Below, in pieces: positions 21,003 through 32,647 of a stretch of DNA of 64,000 nt; position 1 is the first letter of the stretch; every line of letters begins with the position of its first letter. Location of the stretch: NCBI GenBank assembly GCA_036927565.1, contig JAYESD010000005.1:11128565-11192564 (forward strand), in the 5' to 3' direction. The stretch is from Tuctoria greenei (Eukaryota; Streptophyta; Magnoliopsida; Poales; Poaceae). Below the pieces are notes generated by a model, which saw only the letters and a list, made by a program, of their open reading frames with translations, was not told where the DNA came from and ran no database searches. Made by a program: the position numbers and the translations under genes.

Positions 21003-23780
21003 ACTGCCCATAAGCACTTATAAAGCAAAGAAACTTCTTTGCCCGATGGCACTAGGTGTGACAAAAATACACGCTTGTATGAACCATTGTATTCTGTATC
21101 GCAAAGAGCATGAGCTCACAACTAGATGCCCCATTTGTGGTGTCAGTAGATATAAGAAGGACTATAATCACCAGTATGTTACCAACATGAAAAATTCTCA
21201 TAAGAATAAGAAGTTTATTATTGGTCCTGAAGGTGACGATGATGATACTTCTGGCGATGCAGACGGGAAGAAAAGAGAAAAATTACTGCGTTGGTGATGT
21301 GGTACCTTCCGGTAATTGATCGCTTGAAGCGTTTGTTCTCGAACCCTAGGGAGGCTGAACTTATACGTTGGCATTCTGAGCAATGCAAGAAGAATGAAAA
21401 ACATATTCGACACCCTGGTGATGCAACACAGTGAAAAAATTTTGATATTCAGTATCCAAAATTTGCAAAGGAAATCAGAAATATAAGGTTGGCCTTGGGT
21501 ACAGACGGAATGAATCCGTTTGGTGAAAAAAGGAGCATACACGGCACATGGCCAGTGGTCTTAACGATGTACAACCTACTGACATGGTTGTGTCACAAAA
21601 GGAAATATATCTTGTTATTTGTTCTTATCCAAGGTTCGAAACAACCCGACATCAAATTTGATGTGCTCTTGGAACCTTTAATGGAAGATATCATGAATAT
21701 TGTGGAATGAAGGGGTACGTACATGGGATGAGTACAAGCGGGAGTATTTCACGCTAAGAGCAATGATATTCGTTACCGTGCATGATTATCCCAAACTGTT
21801 TACATTATCGGGGCAAATGAAATGTAAGAAAGGTTGTGTAAGGTGTGTGGATAGAACTGGATTTCTATACCTCACTTCATCCAGAAAGATGATGTACATG
21901 AGACACCAGCGGTTCTTGACAGATACACACAAGTATAGGAAGATGAGAGAACAATTTGATAACAAAATTGAAAAAGATACTGTACCAAAACCTTATAGTG
22001 GAAAACTCGTGTTCGAAATGGTCAAGAACATTCATATTGCTTTCGGTAAGGGCAAAAAATGTAAAGGAACAAAGAGAAAGAAAAGTACATCTTCGGGTGA
22101 TACAATTGACATGGATTTCAAGAAACCATCAATTTTTTTTCAAGTATCTTCCGTATTGGAAGAATCTGGAATTTTGCCATAGTATTGATTTGATGCACAT
22201 TACAAAGAATGTATTGGACAACATCATTGGGACCTTGCTGGACATGCCGAGGAAAACAAAGGACATATTAAATTCATGTATGGATCTAGTAAATCTTGAT
22301 ATGAGACCAGAGCTTCATCCAGCAGAAAAGGTGAACGGGAAGCATACCTTACCCCAGCCAGCTACAACTTGACACTAGAAGATAAAAAAGCAATTTGTGA
22401 ATGCTTGTGTGGGATCAAACTGCCCACGAGTTTCTCATCCAATATCCGCAAACTAGTCTTGATGAAAGATTTGTCTTTATTCGGCTATAATTCTCACGAC
22501 TATCACATGATGATGATAGTGTTCCTTGCCATTGCAATAAGAGTCATCAAACCTGAGCATATAAAAGTTGTCATCACACGTTTGTGTTACTTCTTCAATG
22601 CAGTATCACAAAAGGTGATAGCACGCGAAGATTTAGACTATTTGAAAACATACATCGTCGAGACTATGAGCAAGCTTGAGATGTGTTTCCCACCATCCTT
22701 TTTTGATATGCAAGTACACCTAATTATACATCTTGTTGATCAGATAAAAGCATTGGGGTCACTATATTTACACCATATGTTTTCGTTGGAGAGATATTTA
22801 GGAGTATTAAAAGGTTATGTGCGGAACCGTGCTCACCTAGAGGGTTCAAGTATGGAAGGATACACCACTGAAGAAGTGATTGAGAGTTGCGCTGATTACA
22901 TCAAAGATGGAAAACCGATAGGTGTGCCTATACCAGTACATGAGGGTAGACTTCGTGGGAGAGGCAAAGTGGGTAAGAAAACCTTTATCGTTCAAGAGTA
23001 CAAGAATATACACCATGCACATTTTGATGTACTACAAAGCTCGCAATAGCTGGGTCGTACATTGAGGAACATCAAATTAAGCTTTGCGAAAAAAACTAAG
23101 ACCGCACAGATGACTAGATCATGAAAGAGCACAAAAGATGTTTCACTGAATGGTTAATGGACAAAAATATACCATATGGAAACTCTATAGAAGAGGCAAC
23201 AATGAAGAAATTAGCTTCTAGCCCATCTGCTTTGATGACATCATAGCAAGCATATGACATCAATGGTTACACATTTTACACTAAAGAAAAATACGGTAAG
23301 AGTGTTGCACAAAATAGTGGTATTCGTATTGAGGCTTATGATTCACAAGGGCAGAAGACCACATACTTCGGGTTTATAGAGGAAATATGAGAACTCAATT
23401 ATGGCGAAAGAATGGTAATGCCCGTATTTAAGTGCCAATGGGTCAAACATCCTGATGGTGTGAAAGTGGACAATTACGGGTTGACATTGGTAGACTTGAA
23501 CAAAGTGGGTTATAAAGATGACTTGTGGGTTCTCGCCAATCGTGTTGCACAAGTTTTTTATGTACAAGATTCAGAAACTGAGAAGATGCACGTAGTTGTT
23601 TCTGGAAAGCAAAATATTGTTGTGGTCGAGAATGTGGGAGATAATGAAGAGGAATATAATCAGTATGAAGAGATGTACCTTTTCACCGAACTAGAAAACA
23701 TCAAGCGCGTAGAGAGAAGCATTAAAAAGGATTTGAAACCCTATATGCGAGAAGATGTCAATGCTGGAAAAAATGTATGA
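21003..23780 (+). pseudogene. TNP2-type CACTA transposase, catalytic and C-terminal part
   Basis: It resumes where 16270 stopped: zinc-like segment HACMNHCILYR with CPICG (21046-21297), then Transposase_21 segments FTLRAMIFVTVHDYPKLFTL, KGCVRCVDRTG and YMRHQRFL (21700-22182), SIDLMHITKNVLDNIIGTLL (21956-22372 frame), a DUF4218-like region (22369-23049; KVVITRLCYFFNAVSQKV, then a YVRNRAHLEGS segment) and a DUF4216-like C-terminus (NYGLTLVDLNKVGYKDDLW, 23412-23780). It would cut and join CACTA ends in the nucleus. Several stops and shifts (21297, 21290-21700, 22182, 22372, 23049-23400) show it is inactive. Confidence 0.9.
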
Positions 23781-23799
23781 TATATATTGTATATATTTG

Positions 23800-24447
23800 T
23801 ATCCTCTAAAATCAACTTAGAACAATGCTCCATTTCAACGTTAGATAGCATGTTTCGAACATTATTAAATTTAGCTTCTGTAGAGAAGACTAATTTGGAC
23901 AAGTTATCCTTTTCAGCTTGTTGACTATCATATTTATCACCTTCACCTATTTCATAAGTTATCAAATTGTATGTGTATATAAATTTCTTCTGACCTATGA
24001 TGATCAGGCTTATCTTCCAACAGTTTGGTTCCAAACAACATCTATAAGCACAACTCTTGAAGCTCCTGTCAAGCTAATCCCTTCACAGCAAGCTCTTGTA
24101 GATGCAAGTAACACCCGATACTCATCATTTGGATTGTTAAAAGCTTCAATTGAAGTTTGACAATACTTCCCATCCATTTGAGGGCTTGTTTAGATAGGAG
24201 TGGATCCACTTCAATATAAGTGGATTGAGGTGGATTGAGGAGAAAATTAGTTCATTCTCCACTCCAATCCACTTCAATCCAATTAGATTTAGTACACCCA
24301 AACAAGCCCTAAAAGATTTCTTTCTCTTCTCTCCATTTTAAAAACTTACGAAGATGTTACTTTATCAGTTCTAATGGCTAAATATATTGACTACAAATCA
24401 GTATCATCTCTCTTAGTGCTTCACACAAGCGACGAAGCTAACAACTT
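23800..24447 (-). pseudogene. CLASSY/DRD1-like SNF2 helicase fragment, C-terminal helicase lobe (part 3)
   Basis: Read leftward from 24447: LCEALREMILICSQYI, PLELIK and KWREEKEIL, then, past an inserted MITE (24180-24312), SIEAFNNPNDEYRVLLASTR and ACCEGISLTGASRVVLIDVV, then a shifted frame GQKKFIYTYNLIT and QAEKDNLSKLVFS. This is the helicase C lobe of the plant CLSY/DRD1 remodellers that recruit RNA polymerase IV or V for RNA-directed DNA methylation; GASRVVL and QAEKD..S.LVFS are typical. In-frame stops and a shift near 24010-24040 make it non-functional. It continues at 36485 and 49544, split by two retrotransposons. Confidence 0.82.
24180..24312. mobile_element. Fold-back MITE inside the CLASSY fragment
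   Basis: The ends are GAGGGCTTGTTTAGAT and ACCCAAACAAGCCCT, inverted relative to each other, and the inner arms also pair (TGGATTGAGGTGGATTGAGG with the complement of CACTCCAATCCACTTCAATCC). The element interrupts continuous CLASSY reading. The GGGCTTGTTTGG-type end is common in grass hAT-like MITEs, but no clear 8-bp duplication is visible, so the superfamily is uncertain. Confidence 0.65.
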
Positions 24448-25875
24448 TGAAAGCATCTAGGCCCCCATGAGGTATGGTTTCGGTGATTAATGACAACCGT
24501 TGGATATTACTAATGAATTTGTGGATGCAAGTTCTCCCATATCACTCATCACAATCAAATGAAATCTATATGAATATCATCTACTGCTCATTGGATATAA
24601 TTGGAGACCCCTAAACAATCATTCTATGAGGTCAATCAATTTTCATGAAGATTAGAAAAAGAAGCTCATATGTCAAAATTATTCAACCAATATTGACAGC
24701 ACTCAATGCTTGATAATCATCAGAAGAATATTTCAAACCAATGTATAAGAGGTCACTCGAGAAAATTCCAAAAGAATCACTTAGAACAACTCGAAGCAAA
24801 CAAAATCAACTCACCGGATCAACCGATGTTTCTAGAAAACAATACATCGGTCGAGTTGGTTTAGCAGAAGAAGACCTCAGAACAAAGTACTCACCGGATC
24901 ATCTGATGATGAAGGGGATGTTACATCGGTCCATCAGTACAGTAAGCAATCTCCCTGGACCAAGTGTAACACCGGACCATCCGATGTACAACTATAAACA
25001 CATCGGTCAATCACTCCAGAAAGCATTAATTCTGAACATATTCTGGATGAAGTGCCACCGGATCATCCGATGAGAAGGAAAGTGAAACATCGGTCTAACA
25101 ACGGTCATATCTGATACAGTGACATCAGCTAATTTGGATTCGACCGATGATAACTAAAGGGAGAACATCGGATCATCCGGTGTTCGCAGAACAGTGATGT
25201 CAGCCTACTTTTCCAACGGCTATTTCGTGGAGGCTGGCTATTTATACCCCTTCAACCAGTCTATTCGACAAGTCTTGACAACCAGAGCTACTCTACACAT
25301 TCTCAAGCATTCAAGACGTTGAGCCAACACTTCTACATCATCTACGCCACTTACACACAAAGAGATAGGATAGAACTTGCTAGAGATAGTGCTTGTGTGC
25401 TTCCATTCTTGGTGATTGAGTCTCTAGTGTAGTGAGAGCTGTAAGGGAGTGTCCCTTGGTGATTGTATTGGAGAGAGCCTTCCGGAGCTTGCTAAGACGG
25501 TTGTGGAAGCCCAGAGGATCCAAATTGTACAAGGCTTGAGCTCCACCTTGCCGAGGTTGGCGAACGGAGAAGTATAGTGAAGGTCCCTAGTCTCGGTGAC
25601 TTGGGAGTGGCTATACCCTTTGGTGGGTGCCACAACGTGGATGTAGGAAGATCTTGACGATCCTGCCGAACCACGGGATAAATCTCTGTGTCTTCGTGTC
25701 TCCTCGGGAGTTTGCGCTTTCCTCCTCTCCCTTTCCACTTATGCATTTCATATACCGCAAAGTTACTATTCACTTGAATGCATAGGTTGTTGGCATAGGG
25801 AATTGGGCTTTTAGTAATTAAGTTTTTATTGCTTTAAGCCCAATTCACCCCCCTCTTGGGCATTCGATCCTTACA
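24448..25875 (+). repeat. 5' LTR of element D (1428 bp)
   Basis: It starts TGAAAGCATCTAGGCCCCC and ends GATCCTTACA. A TATA-like TATTTATACC is at about 25239. It lacks a 12-13-base insertion (TTTTTGAAAAGA) present near the end of the right copy. Confidence 0.92.
24811..25182 (+). promoter_or_regulatory. Palindromic CCGGATCATCCGATG motif cluster in the D LTR
   Basis: About ten related words occur in 370 bp in both orientations: CACCGGATCAACCGATG (24812), CACCGGACCATCCGATG (24970), CACCGGATCATCCGATG (25054), CATCGGATCATCCGGTG (25165), and half-sites CATCGGTC between. They lie just upstream of the TATA-like box. Conserved CCGG palindromes in LTRs are a known Sirevirus feature, thought to be regulatory. 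Confidence 0.7.
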
Positions 25876-25877
25876 AT

Positions 25878-25889
25878 TGGTATCAGAGC
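25878..25889 (+). other. Primer-binding site of element D (initiator tRNA-Met)
   Basis: TGGTATCAGAGC lies two bases after the 5' LTR and is complementary to the 3' end of initiator methionine tRNA, the usual copia primer. Confidence 0.95.
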
Positions 25890-25935
25890 AAGGTTGCTCA
25901 TTGGATCATCCTAGCTTCATCGCTAGAGAGCTAAA

Positions 25936-27223
25936 ATGGCCAAGAATGGGGGTTCGGTTCCTATCTTCAAGGGCAAGAACTTTGCCTATTGGAAAGCACG
26001 CATGCGTGCTTATCTAGAGGCTATTGCTCCCGAGGTATGGGAGGCGACCCATGCGGGGTTTGGTGAGCATAATTATGTTGGTGATCAAATCAAGTGGGAT
26101 GCTAAAGCTAGAAATGCAATTTATGAATGCATTAGTCAAGATGTATTTGCTAGGATTGCTAGCAAAGAGAAAGCTTGTGAAATTTGGGCTTGCTTGATTG
26201 AAATTCATGAAGGTTCTTCTCGTGTCAAAGAACTAAAATATCATATGCTTAAAGTCAAATATGGAGTTCAAAATGCTACCTCATGAAAATGTCAATGAAA
26301 TGTTTTCTCGCTTGAATGTGCTTATTGAGGAAATTAATGCTCTTGACATTGCTTCTCTTGGCAAGGGACTCATCAACCGCAAGATTCTTATGCTCCTTCC
26401 TAAGCCAAAGTACAACATCATCAACTCCATGCTTCAAAAAGAATCTCTTGATCACATTGAAGTTTCAGAACTTATTGGAGAGATTCACGCTCATGAGATG
26501 AGTGTACTTGGGATTATGGAGCAATCATCTTCAAAGACAATTGCTCTAAAGGCTTCCACCAAGAAAACAAGTCTCATGAAAAAGAAAGTGGTTGAGCCTA
26601 GCTCAAGTGAAGAAGAGCAAGCATCAAGTGAAGATGACGATGATGAGCTTGCATTAATGATGAGAAAGTTCTCTCGCTTGAACTCCAAGATTGCCAAGAA
26701 GGGATACACCTCTGATCTCAAGAAGAAAGCTTTTCTACCAAGGAGAGATGACAACAAGACTTGCTACAATTGTGGTGATCAAGGCCACATCTCCTATGAT
26801 TGTCCAAAACCGGACAAAAGAAGAGAGAACCACAAGGGCAAGCATCGCAAGCTTGAAGATAGTGAAGATGATGAAGAAGAGGTCAAACCCAAACCAAGAT
26901 CCTTTGGGAAGAAGAAAAATGACAAGGGAAAGAAGGCAAAACTCTTACCAAAGAAGAGGAAAGGTCCACAAAAGGTTTTCATGTGTGAGGCAAATAAATG
27001 GATCGACGATGAAGAATCAAGTGATGAAGAGAGTGAAGCAGAAGAAGAAAGTTTGGCCGGCCTTGCCATTGCCAACAATGATGACTCATCTCTTCATCCA
27101 CCTCCCATGTGCCTCATGGCTAAAGGTAACACCAAGGTATGTGATGACTCTAGCGATGATGAGCTTTCCCCCGATGATTTAACTTCATTAATAAATGAAT
27201 ACCACACTATCATTAAGAGGTAA
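25936..27223 (+). pseudogene. Gag of element D (capsid and first zinc knuckle), one frameshift
   Basis: ATG 25936 begins MAKNGGSVPIFKGKNFAYWK, a standard copia gag start; the frame stops at 26286 and the same protein continues in the next frame from about 26261 (NVNEMFSRLNVLIEEINALD). A CCHC zinc knuckle, CYNCGDQGHISYDC, lies near 26760. It is followed by a very basic Lys-rich stretch and acidic Ser/Glu/Asp clusters. Gag packages the element RNA in cytoplasmic particles. Confidence 0.88.
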
Positions 27224-28060
27224 AAGAGCAAGGTCAAGGCTCTTGAAGAAACCCGTGCTAAGCTTGAGAGTGCTAACCTAGAATTGCTTGACAAGTATGA
27301 AAGCATACTTAAGGAGCATGACACGCTCAAATCTCGTGTCAAGCAAATTGAGGAGGATAAGGCTCAAATCAAGCTAGATCATCATGAGCTTGACTTAGCC
27401 CACCAAGCACTCTTGGGAAAGCACAATGAGTTAATCCAAGAGCATCAAGTACTTAATCTTGCTTATTAAGTTCTTGATCAAGAAGTGAAAAATATAAAGA
27501 AACAAACTCTTAATGATAAGGTATCCATTACTTCTCATGCCACTAATGTCTTGCATAAGTCTTTGCCTTTGAAATAGAATGCCAGGGAGAAGGACTTGTT
27601 AGAAGAAATTGAAAGTCTCAGCACTAGTGTGGCAAGACTATCTAAAGGAGAAGTCAAGCACAAGGAAATCCTCTTCCAACAAGCAAAGTCCTTCAACAAG
27701 AGAGGACTTGGATCCTTCCCGGTGCCTAACAAAGGAAAGGTGCCCTCACCGGAGCTTAGAACAAGCTTTATCAAGGAAGTTGGTTCCTATTGCCAACATT
27801 GTGAGGTCATCGGTCACCATACAAGGGAGTGTCCTCTTCCTAACCGGACTTCTCCAAAATTGCCTACTAACTACAAGTCTACTTTCAATGATCATTATTA
27901 TCTCTTGAGTAAAGTAGATGGCATGGTGAAGGCAAGGTTCATTGGCAAGGACATAAAGGGCATGAAGGGGAAGCTCCCCAAGCAACTTTGGGTCCCAAAA
28001 ACACTTGTATCACACATACAAGGACCTAAGTTGGCTTGGGTGCCTAAAGTCAAAAATTGA
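27224..28060 (+). pseudogene. Gag C-terminal extension of element D: coiled coil and second zinc knuckle
   Basis: In the same frame as the gag body but cut by stops (near 27221, 27469 and 27577): heptad-rich segments (LKSRVKQIEEDKAQIKLDH) and then CQHCEVIGHHTREC, a second CX2CX4HX4C knuckle at about 27791. The part ends GPKLAWVPKVKN, typical of the junction before the protease in Sirevirus gag. A coiled coil in this place is known for the group. Confidence 0.78.
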
Positions 28061-28074
28061 ATTCATGTGTGTAG

Positions 28075-29040
28075 GTGAACTACAAAGCTGGAGGAAAGCA
28101 TTGGGTACTCGATAGCGGGTGCACTCAACATATGACCGGCAATGATGGTATGTTCACCACCATAAAAACCCCTGGCAATCATGAACAAGTCACCTTTTGT
28201 GATAACTCTAAGGGGAAGGTAATTGGTTTAGGTAAGATTGCAATTTTAAATGATCTATCTATTTCCAATGTATTGTATGTTAAGTCACTTAGTTTTAATT
28301 TGCTTTCTATTGCACAATTATGTGATCTTGAACTAACGTGCACCTTTAGAAAAAATGATGTTGTTGTGACTAGTGAAACAAGCCAAGAACTAATCTTCAA
28401 AGGATTTCGGCATGGACATCTCTACCTAGTAGACTTCTCCAACAAGGATGCTAGCTTGACCACTTGTCTTTTCACCAAGACAAGTTTGGGTTAGCTATGG
28501 CATCGACACATAGCGCACATTGGAATGAGCAAGCTCAAGAAGTCATTCAAGCTCGGGATGGTGACCGGCGTAAAGGATGTCACATTTGAGAAGAACAAGC
28601 TTTGTAGCGCTTGTCAAGCCGGGAAGCAAGTTGCTTCTCACCACCCGATGAAGACAATGGTGTCAACCTCCAAGCCACTTGAGCTAATCCACATGGACCT
28701 CTTAGGACCGTCCACATATCAAAGTCTCGGCGGTAACCTCTATTGTCTCGTTATAGTTGATGACTACTCTCGCTATGCTTGGACTTTGTTTCTAGGTGAC
28801 AAGAGTGAAACTCCGGAAGAGTTCAAGACCTTTGCTAACCGTGCTCAAAGGGAATTTCAACTTCCCATCATCAAGGTCCAGAGTGACAACGGCACCGAAT
28901 TCAAGAACTACAACATTGGGGAGTGGTGTGACCGTGAAGGCGTGAAGCATGAGTTTTCAGCCACATACACTCCTCAACAAAATGGTGTCGTTCAAAGGAA
29001 GAACAAGACTCTCAATCACTCTTGCGCGAGTAATGCTTGA
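28075..29040 (+). pseudogene. Pol of element D: protease, GAG-pre-integrase and integrase core
   Basis: Protease: WVLDSGCTQHMTG (28110-28140) with the aspartic-protease DSG. A TAG near 28493 stops the frame just before LWHRHIAHIGM; the integrase zinc region follows in the same frame (CSACQAGKQ). Integrase core: MDLLGP, VQSDNGTEF and the third acidic motif region (YTPQQNGVVQRKN), where the usual E is Q-R-K-N context and the frame shifts to the next one at about 29020. It would insert the cDNA into chromosomes if intact. Confidence 0.88.
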
Positions 29041-29815
29041 TGACTATGGCAAGTCCGAGATGTTTTGGGCCGAAGCAATCAACACGGCGTGCCATGCCGC
29101 AAATCGGGTCTACCTACATCGACTACTTCAAAAGACCCCGTACGAACTTCTCATTGAAAGAAAGCCCAACATCTCCTATTTCCGAGTCTTCGAGTGCAAG
29201 TGCTACATCTACCGCAAGAAAAGGCTCGGTAAGTTTGAAAGAAGATGTGATGTTGGTATATTTCTTGGTTATGCATCAAACTCAAAAGCATATCGAGTAT
29301 TCAACCAAACCTCCGGGTTAGTTGAGGAAAGTTGTGATGTTGAGTCTGATGAGACTAATGGCTCCCAAGAGGAGAGTTTTGGTCATGATGAAATAGATGA
29401 TGAGCCTCTACGAGAAGCTATGAAGAACATGACCATTGGAGACATCAAGCCTAAAGTTGAGGAGAGCCATGATCAAGGGGGAGCCTCAAGTTCCAACATA
29501 AACACATCTATGGCGCCTCAAGTTGACGAAGAAGAGAAAGATGATCCATTGTCGACACAAGATTCACAAGCCACACAACATCAAGAAGAAGAAGAAGTCC
29601 ATGATCAAGTCCAACCACAAGAAGAACAACACGCATCACCACCGCCAAGTGCTTCACAACCACTTATGAGGCATGGACGCATCTCCAAGGCGCATCCGAT
29701 TGACCAAATCATCGGAAGTCCGTCAAGGGGAGTAAGTACACGTTCTCACCATTTTGCTACGTTTTGTGAGCACTACTCGTTTGTTTTATGTGTAGAACCC
29801 CCTCACATTGAGTAA
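28985..29815 (+). pseudogene. Pol of element D: integrase C-terminus and acidic linker
   Basis: It continues in the next frame: MFWAEAINTACHAANRVYLH, KTPYELLIERKPNISYFRVF and FLGYASNSKAYRVFN are classic copia integrase C-terminal motifs. After this comes a Gln/Glu-rich linker. A TAA at 29813-29815 precedes ALQDPNWV, the entry to reverse transcriptase, which stays in the same frame. Confidence 0.85.
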
Positions 29816-29836
29816 GCACTCCAAGATCCAAATTGG

Positions 29837-31329
29837 GTGATGGCCATACAAGAAGAACTCAACAACTTCATCTGCAATGAAGTTTGGGTGTTGGATGAGC
29901 GACCCAAGGACAAGAACGTCATCAGAACGAAGTGGGTGTACCACAACAAACAAGATGAGAATGGCGTTGTGGTCCGCAACAAGGCAAGACTTGTGGCCAA
30001 GGGTTTCTCGCAAGTTGAAGGACTAGACTTTGGGGAGACATTTGCTCCGGTCGCCCGACTAGAAGCCATCCGTATACTTCTTGCCTTTGCATCACATCAT
30101 AACATAAAACTTTACCAAATGGATGTGAAAAGTGCCTTTCTTAATGATTATATTAACGAGCTTGTTTATGTTGAACAACCTCCCGGGTTTGAAGATCCGA
30201 GGAATCCTAATCATGTGTTTAGGTTGTATAAGGCGCTCTACACGCTCAAGCAAGCACCTAGGGCGTGGTATGAACGACTACGAGACTTCTTGATCATTCA
30301 AGGATTCAAGATCGGGAGGGTGGACACTACACTCTTCACCAAAGACATCGACGGAGAATTATTTATTTGTCAAATTAATGTCGATGATATTATTTTTGGT
30401 TCAACTAACAAAGCTCTTAGCCATGAGTTTGGCAAAATGATGTCTAGGGAATTCGAGATGTCGATGATTGGAGAGCTCAACTTCTTCCTTGGATTTCAAA
30501 TCAAGCAACTTCGAGAGTGAACCTTCATCTATCAAGAAAAGTATACCAAGGACCTCTTGAAGAAATTTGAGATGGAAGATTGTAGCTCAAGAAGCACTCC
30601 AATGGCAACAAATTGTCATCTCGACGCGGATAAGGACGGTAAACCTATTGACCAATCTAATTACCATTCTATGATTGGTTCATTGCTTTATATTACCGCA
30701 TCTAGGCCCAATATCATGTTTAGTGTATGCTTGTGTGCTCGCTTTCAAGCGGCACCTAAAGAATCGCATCGGAAGGCGGTCTTTAGGATACTTCGGTATC
30801 TCAAGCATACCCCTAGTGTAGGCATGTGGTACCCTAAAGGTGCAAAATTCCATCTCTTGGGTTACTCGGATTCGGACTTTGCTGGATGCCGTGTGGATCG
30901 CAAGAGTAGCTCCGGTGGGTGCCACTTGCTTGGGCATTCCCTATATCTTGGTCTAGCAAGAAGCAAAATTCCGTTGCTTTGTCCACGGCGGAAGCGGAAT
31001 ATATAGCGGCCGGTGCATGTTGTGCCCAAATTATTTATATGAAGCAAACCCTTTTGGACTTTGGTATTAAAATTGGTTGTGTGCCTCTCCTTTGTGACAA
31101 TGGAAGTGCGGTTAAGATTGCTAAGAACCCCGTTCAACACTCCTGCACTAAGCACATTGATATTCGCCATCATTTCTTGAGGGACCATGAAGCTAAGGGA
31201 GACATCTCCTTGCGAGGTGTTAGGTCCGAAGAACAATTGGCGGATATCTTCACTAAGTCACTTGATGAGAAAACTTTTTCTAGACTAAGAAGTGAATTGA
31301 ATGTGCTAGATGCATCGAACGTCATGTAA
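29837..31329 (+). pseudogene. Pol of element D: reverse transcriptase and RNase H
   Basis: RT motifs in order: NKARLVAKGFSQVEG, FAPVARLEAIRILLAFA, YQMDVKSAFLND, KALYTLKQAPRAWYERL, then INVDDIIFGST, in which both catalytic Asp of the YVDD box remain but Tyr is Asn. A TGA at 30518 interrupts; MIGSLLYITASRPNI and SDFAGC follow. RNase H: a frame change near 30950 gives ALSTAEAEYIAAG and IDIRHHFLRD. It would copy RNA to cDNA; inactive here. Confidence 0.9.
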
Positions 31330-32647
31330 GTTGCCATGATCATGTAAGAATGCATCTCATATAGGCTTTTCTAACTTTCAAAGGATAGGGGTGAGCAAGG
31401 GTTAGCTTGGGATGGAGGTTCCTTTGGGTTTCCCCAAGGCTTGGAGAGTGGCTCTCCCTGAAGAAGCCTTTGAAAGGTTCAAATTTGGCAAGATAGAATT
31501 AATTTAAATCTTGCATGATGCCTTCCATATAGACTTGCACTCACATTTAATTTCTTACATTATAAATTGTTTGGCATTGCATACGGTAGATTGTCACAAA
31601 GGGGAACCCACTTCATGAGAAAGAGACTTGTTTGAAATGCAATATCTCAACTCATATGATGTGGAAAGAACAAAATGTTAGTTGCATTAATGTCTAAAGG
31701 AACATGCTTTAAAGAGATAGAAGTTTTCATCCTCTAGCTCACAAAGCATGAGCCTTACATTTTATTTGGATTTGTTCCTTATTTTCTTCGGTGTTCTATT
31801 TGCTTTAGGGCTTAGCCAAGCTATTGGCAAATTAGTCTTTTTAAGGGGTAAGGGGTTGCCCAAAAAGTCCTAAGACATGTGTTTCTTCGTGTTTGTTTGT
31901 TTGAGTCAAATGACATATATGGGATATTGCTGTTTTGTAGTCATAGGATTATCCAATGATTAGGCCAGAAGCTCATCGGATCACTTTGTGTTCAAGTACC
32001 AAGGATCAACTCAGTCAGAAAGCCAAATCAACCGACGAGTTCATTCTGAGAAACATCGGTGCATCCGATGTTCACATTTCTGGAGTTGTGCCAAATTCAA
32101 CCGATGCAAATCATTTTCACGTCGGATCATTCGGTGTCAATGGTACCTTTTGGAATACCCTTACTGTACCATTTGACTGATGCTCCTATCATCTGACGTC
32201 GGTTCATCCGGTGTTAAAATTTGAGCTAGGGTTTGGGCCCCACCTTTTTAGCGCATGCCGTCACTCCCTTTTCTCTCTCCCTGACTCCATCGCTCAGAGC
32301 CCGACGCCTCACCTCTGCCGCCGCCGCTCCGCGCCTCCGGCCGCCGCCGCCCTCTGGCCACCGCTGCCCTCCAGCCGCTGCCGCCCTCCGGTCGCTGCCG
32401 CTCAGCGCCGCCACCTTCCCACGCAGCGCCGCCGCCTCCCCAAGTAGCACCGCCGCCTCCCCAAGCAGCACTGCCGCCCCCACGCCGTCCTAGGCACCGC
32501 ACCGCCACACTCTGCGCCACCGTGGTGCCCCCCCCCTTACGGTCGCCGTCGCTTCACCGATAGGGTTCCCCCGGCCGCGATGATCTTTGCGTCGCCGTCC
32601 CGTGTGCCCGAGCTCGTTTGTGCCGCGTGCTCATCCTCGTCGTCGTC
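31330..32647 (+). other. Spacer between pol and env-position ORF of element D
   Basis: No enzyme-like coding. 31975-32215 carries several further CATCGG.../CCGGTG motifs like those in the LTR (for example ACATCGGTGCATCCGATG near 32054). A GC-rich, CCGCCG-repetitive leader (32270-32560) precedes the next ORF. Confidence 0.6.

Larger units (their letters stand above)
9780..23780. mobile_element. Element G: CACTA (En/Spm) DNA transposon, left terminus present, right terminus not found
   Basis: The left end is CACTACTACAA at 9780, preceded by ATT (possible half of a 3-bp target duplication), followed by over 400 bp of subterminal repeats. Inside are a minus-strand accessory gene (10397-14086) and a divergent plus-strand TNP2 transposase (15661-23780), the latter split by gypsy element E. 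The expected inverted end (TTGTAGTAGTG) was not found to the right; host-like CLASSY sequence starts about 20 bp after the transposase stop. Either the right end was deleted or the CLASSY fragment is inside the transposon and the end is lost further on. Confidence 0.88.

Noticed and set aside
32211..32520. Open frames on both strands in the CCGCCG-rich leader of element D
   Set aside because: Low-complexity GC repeats keep all frames open; the next ORF starts at 32648.
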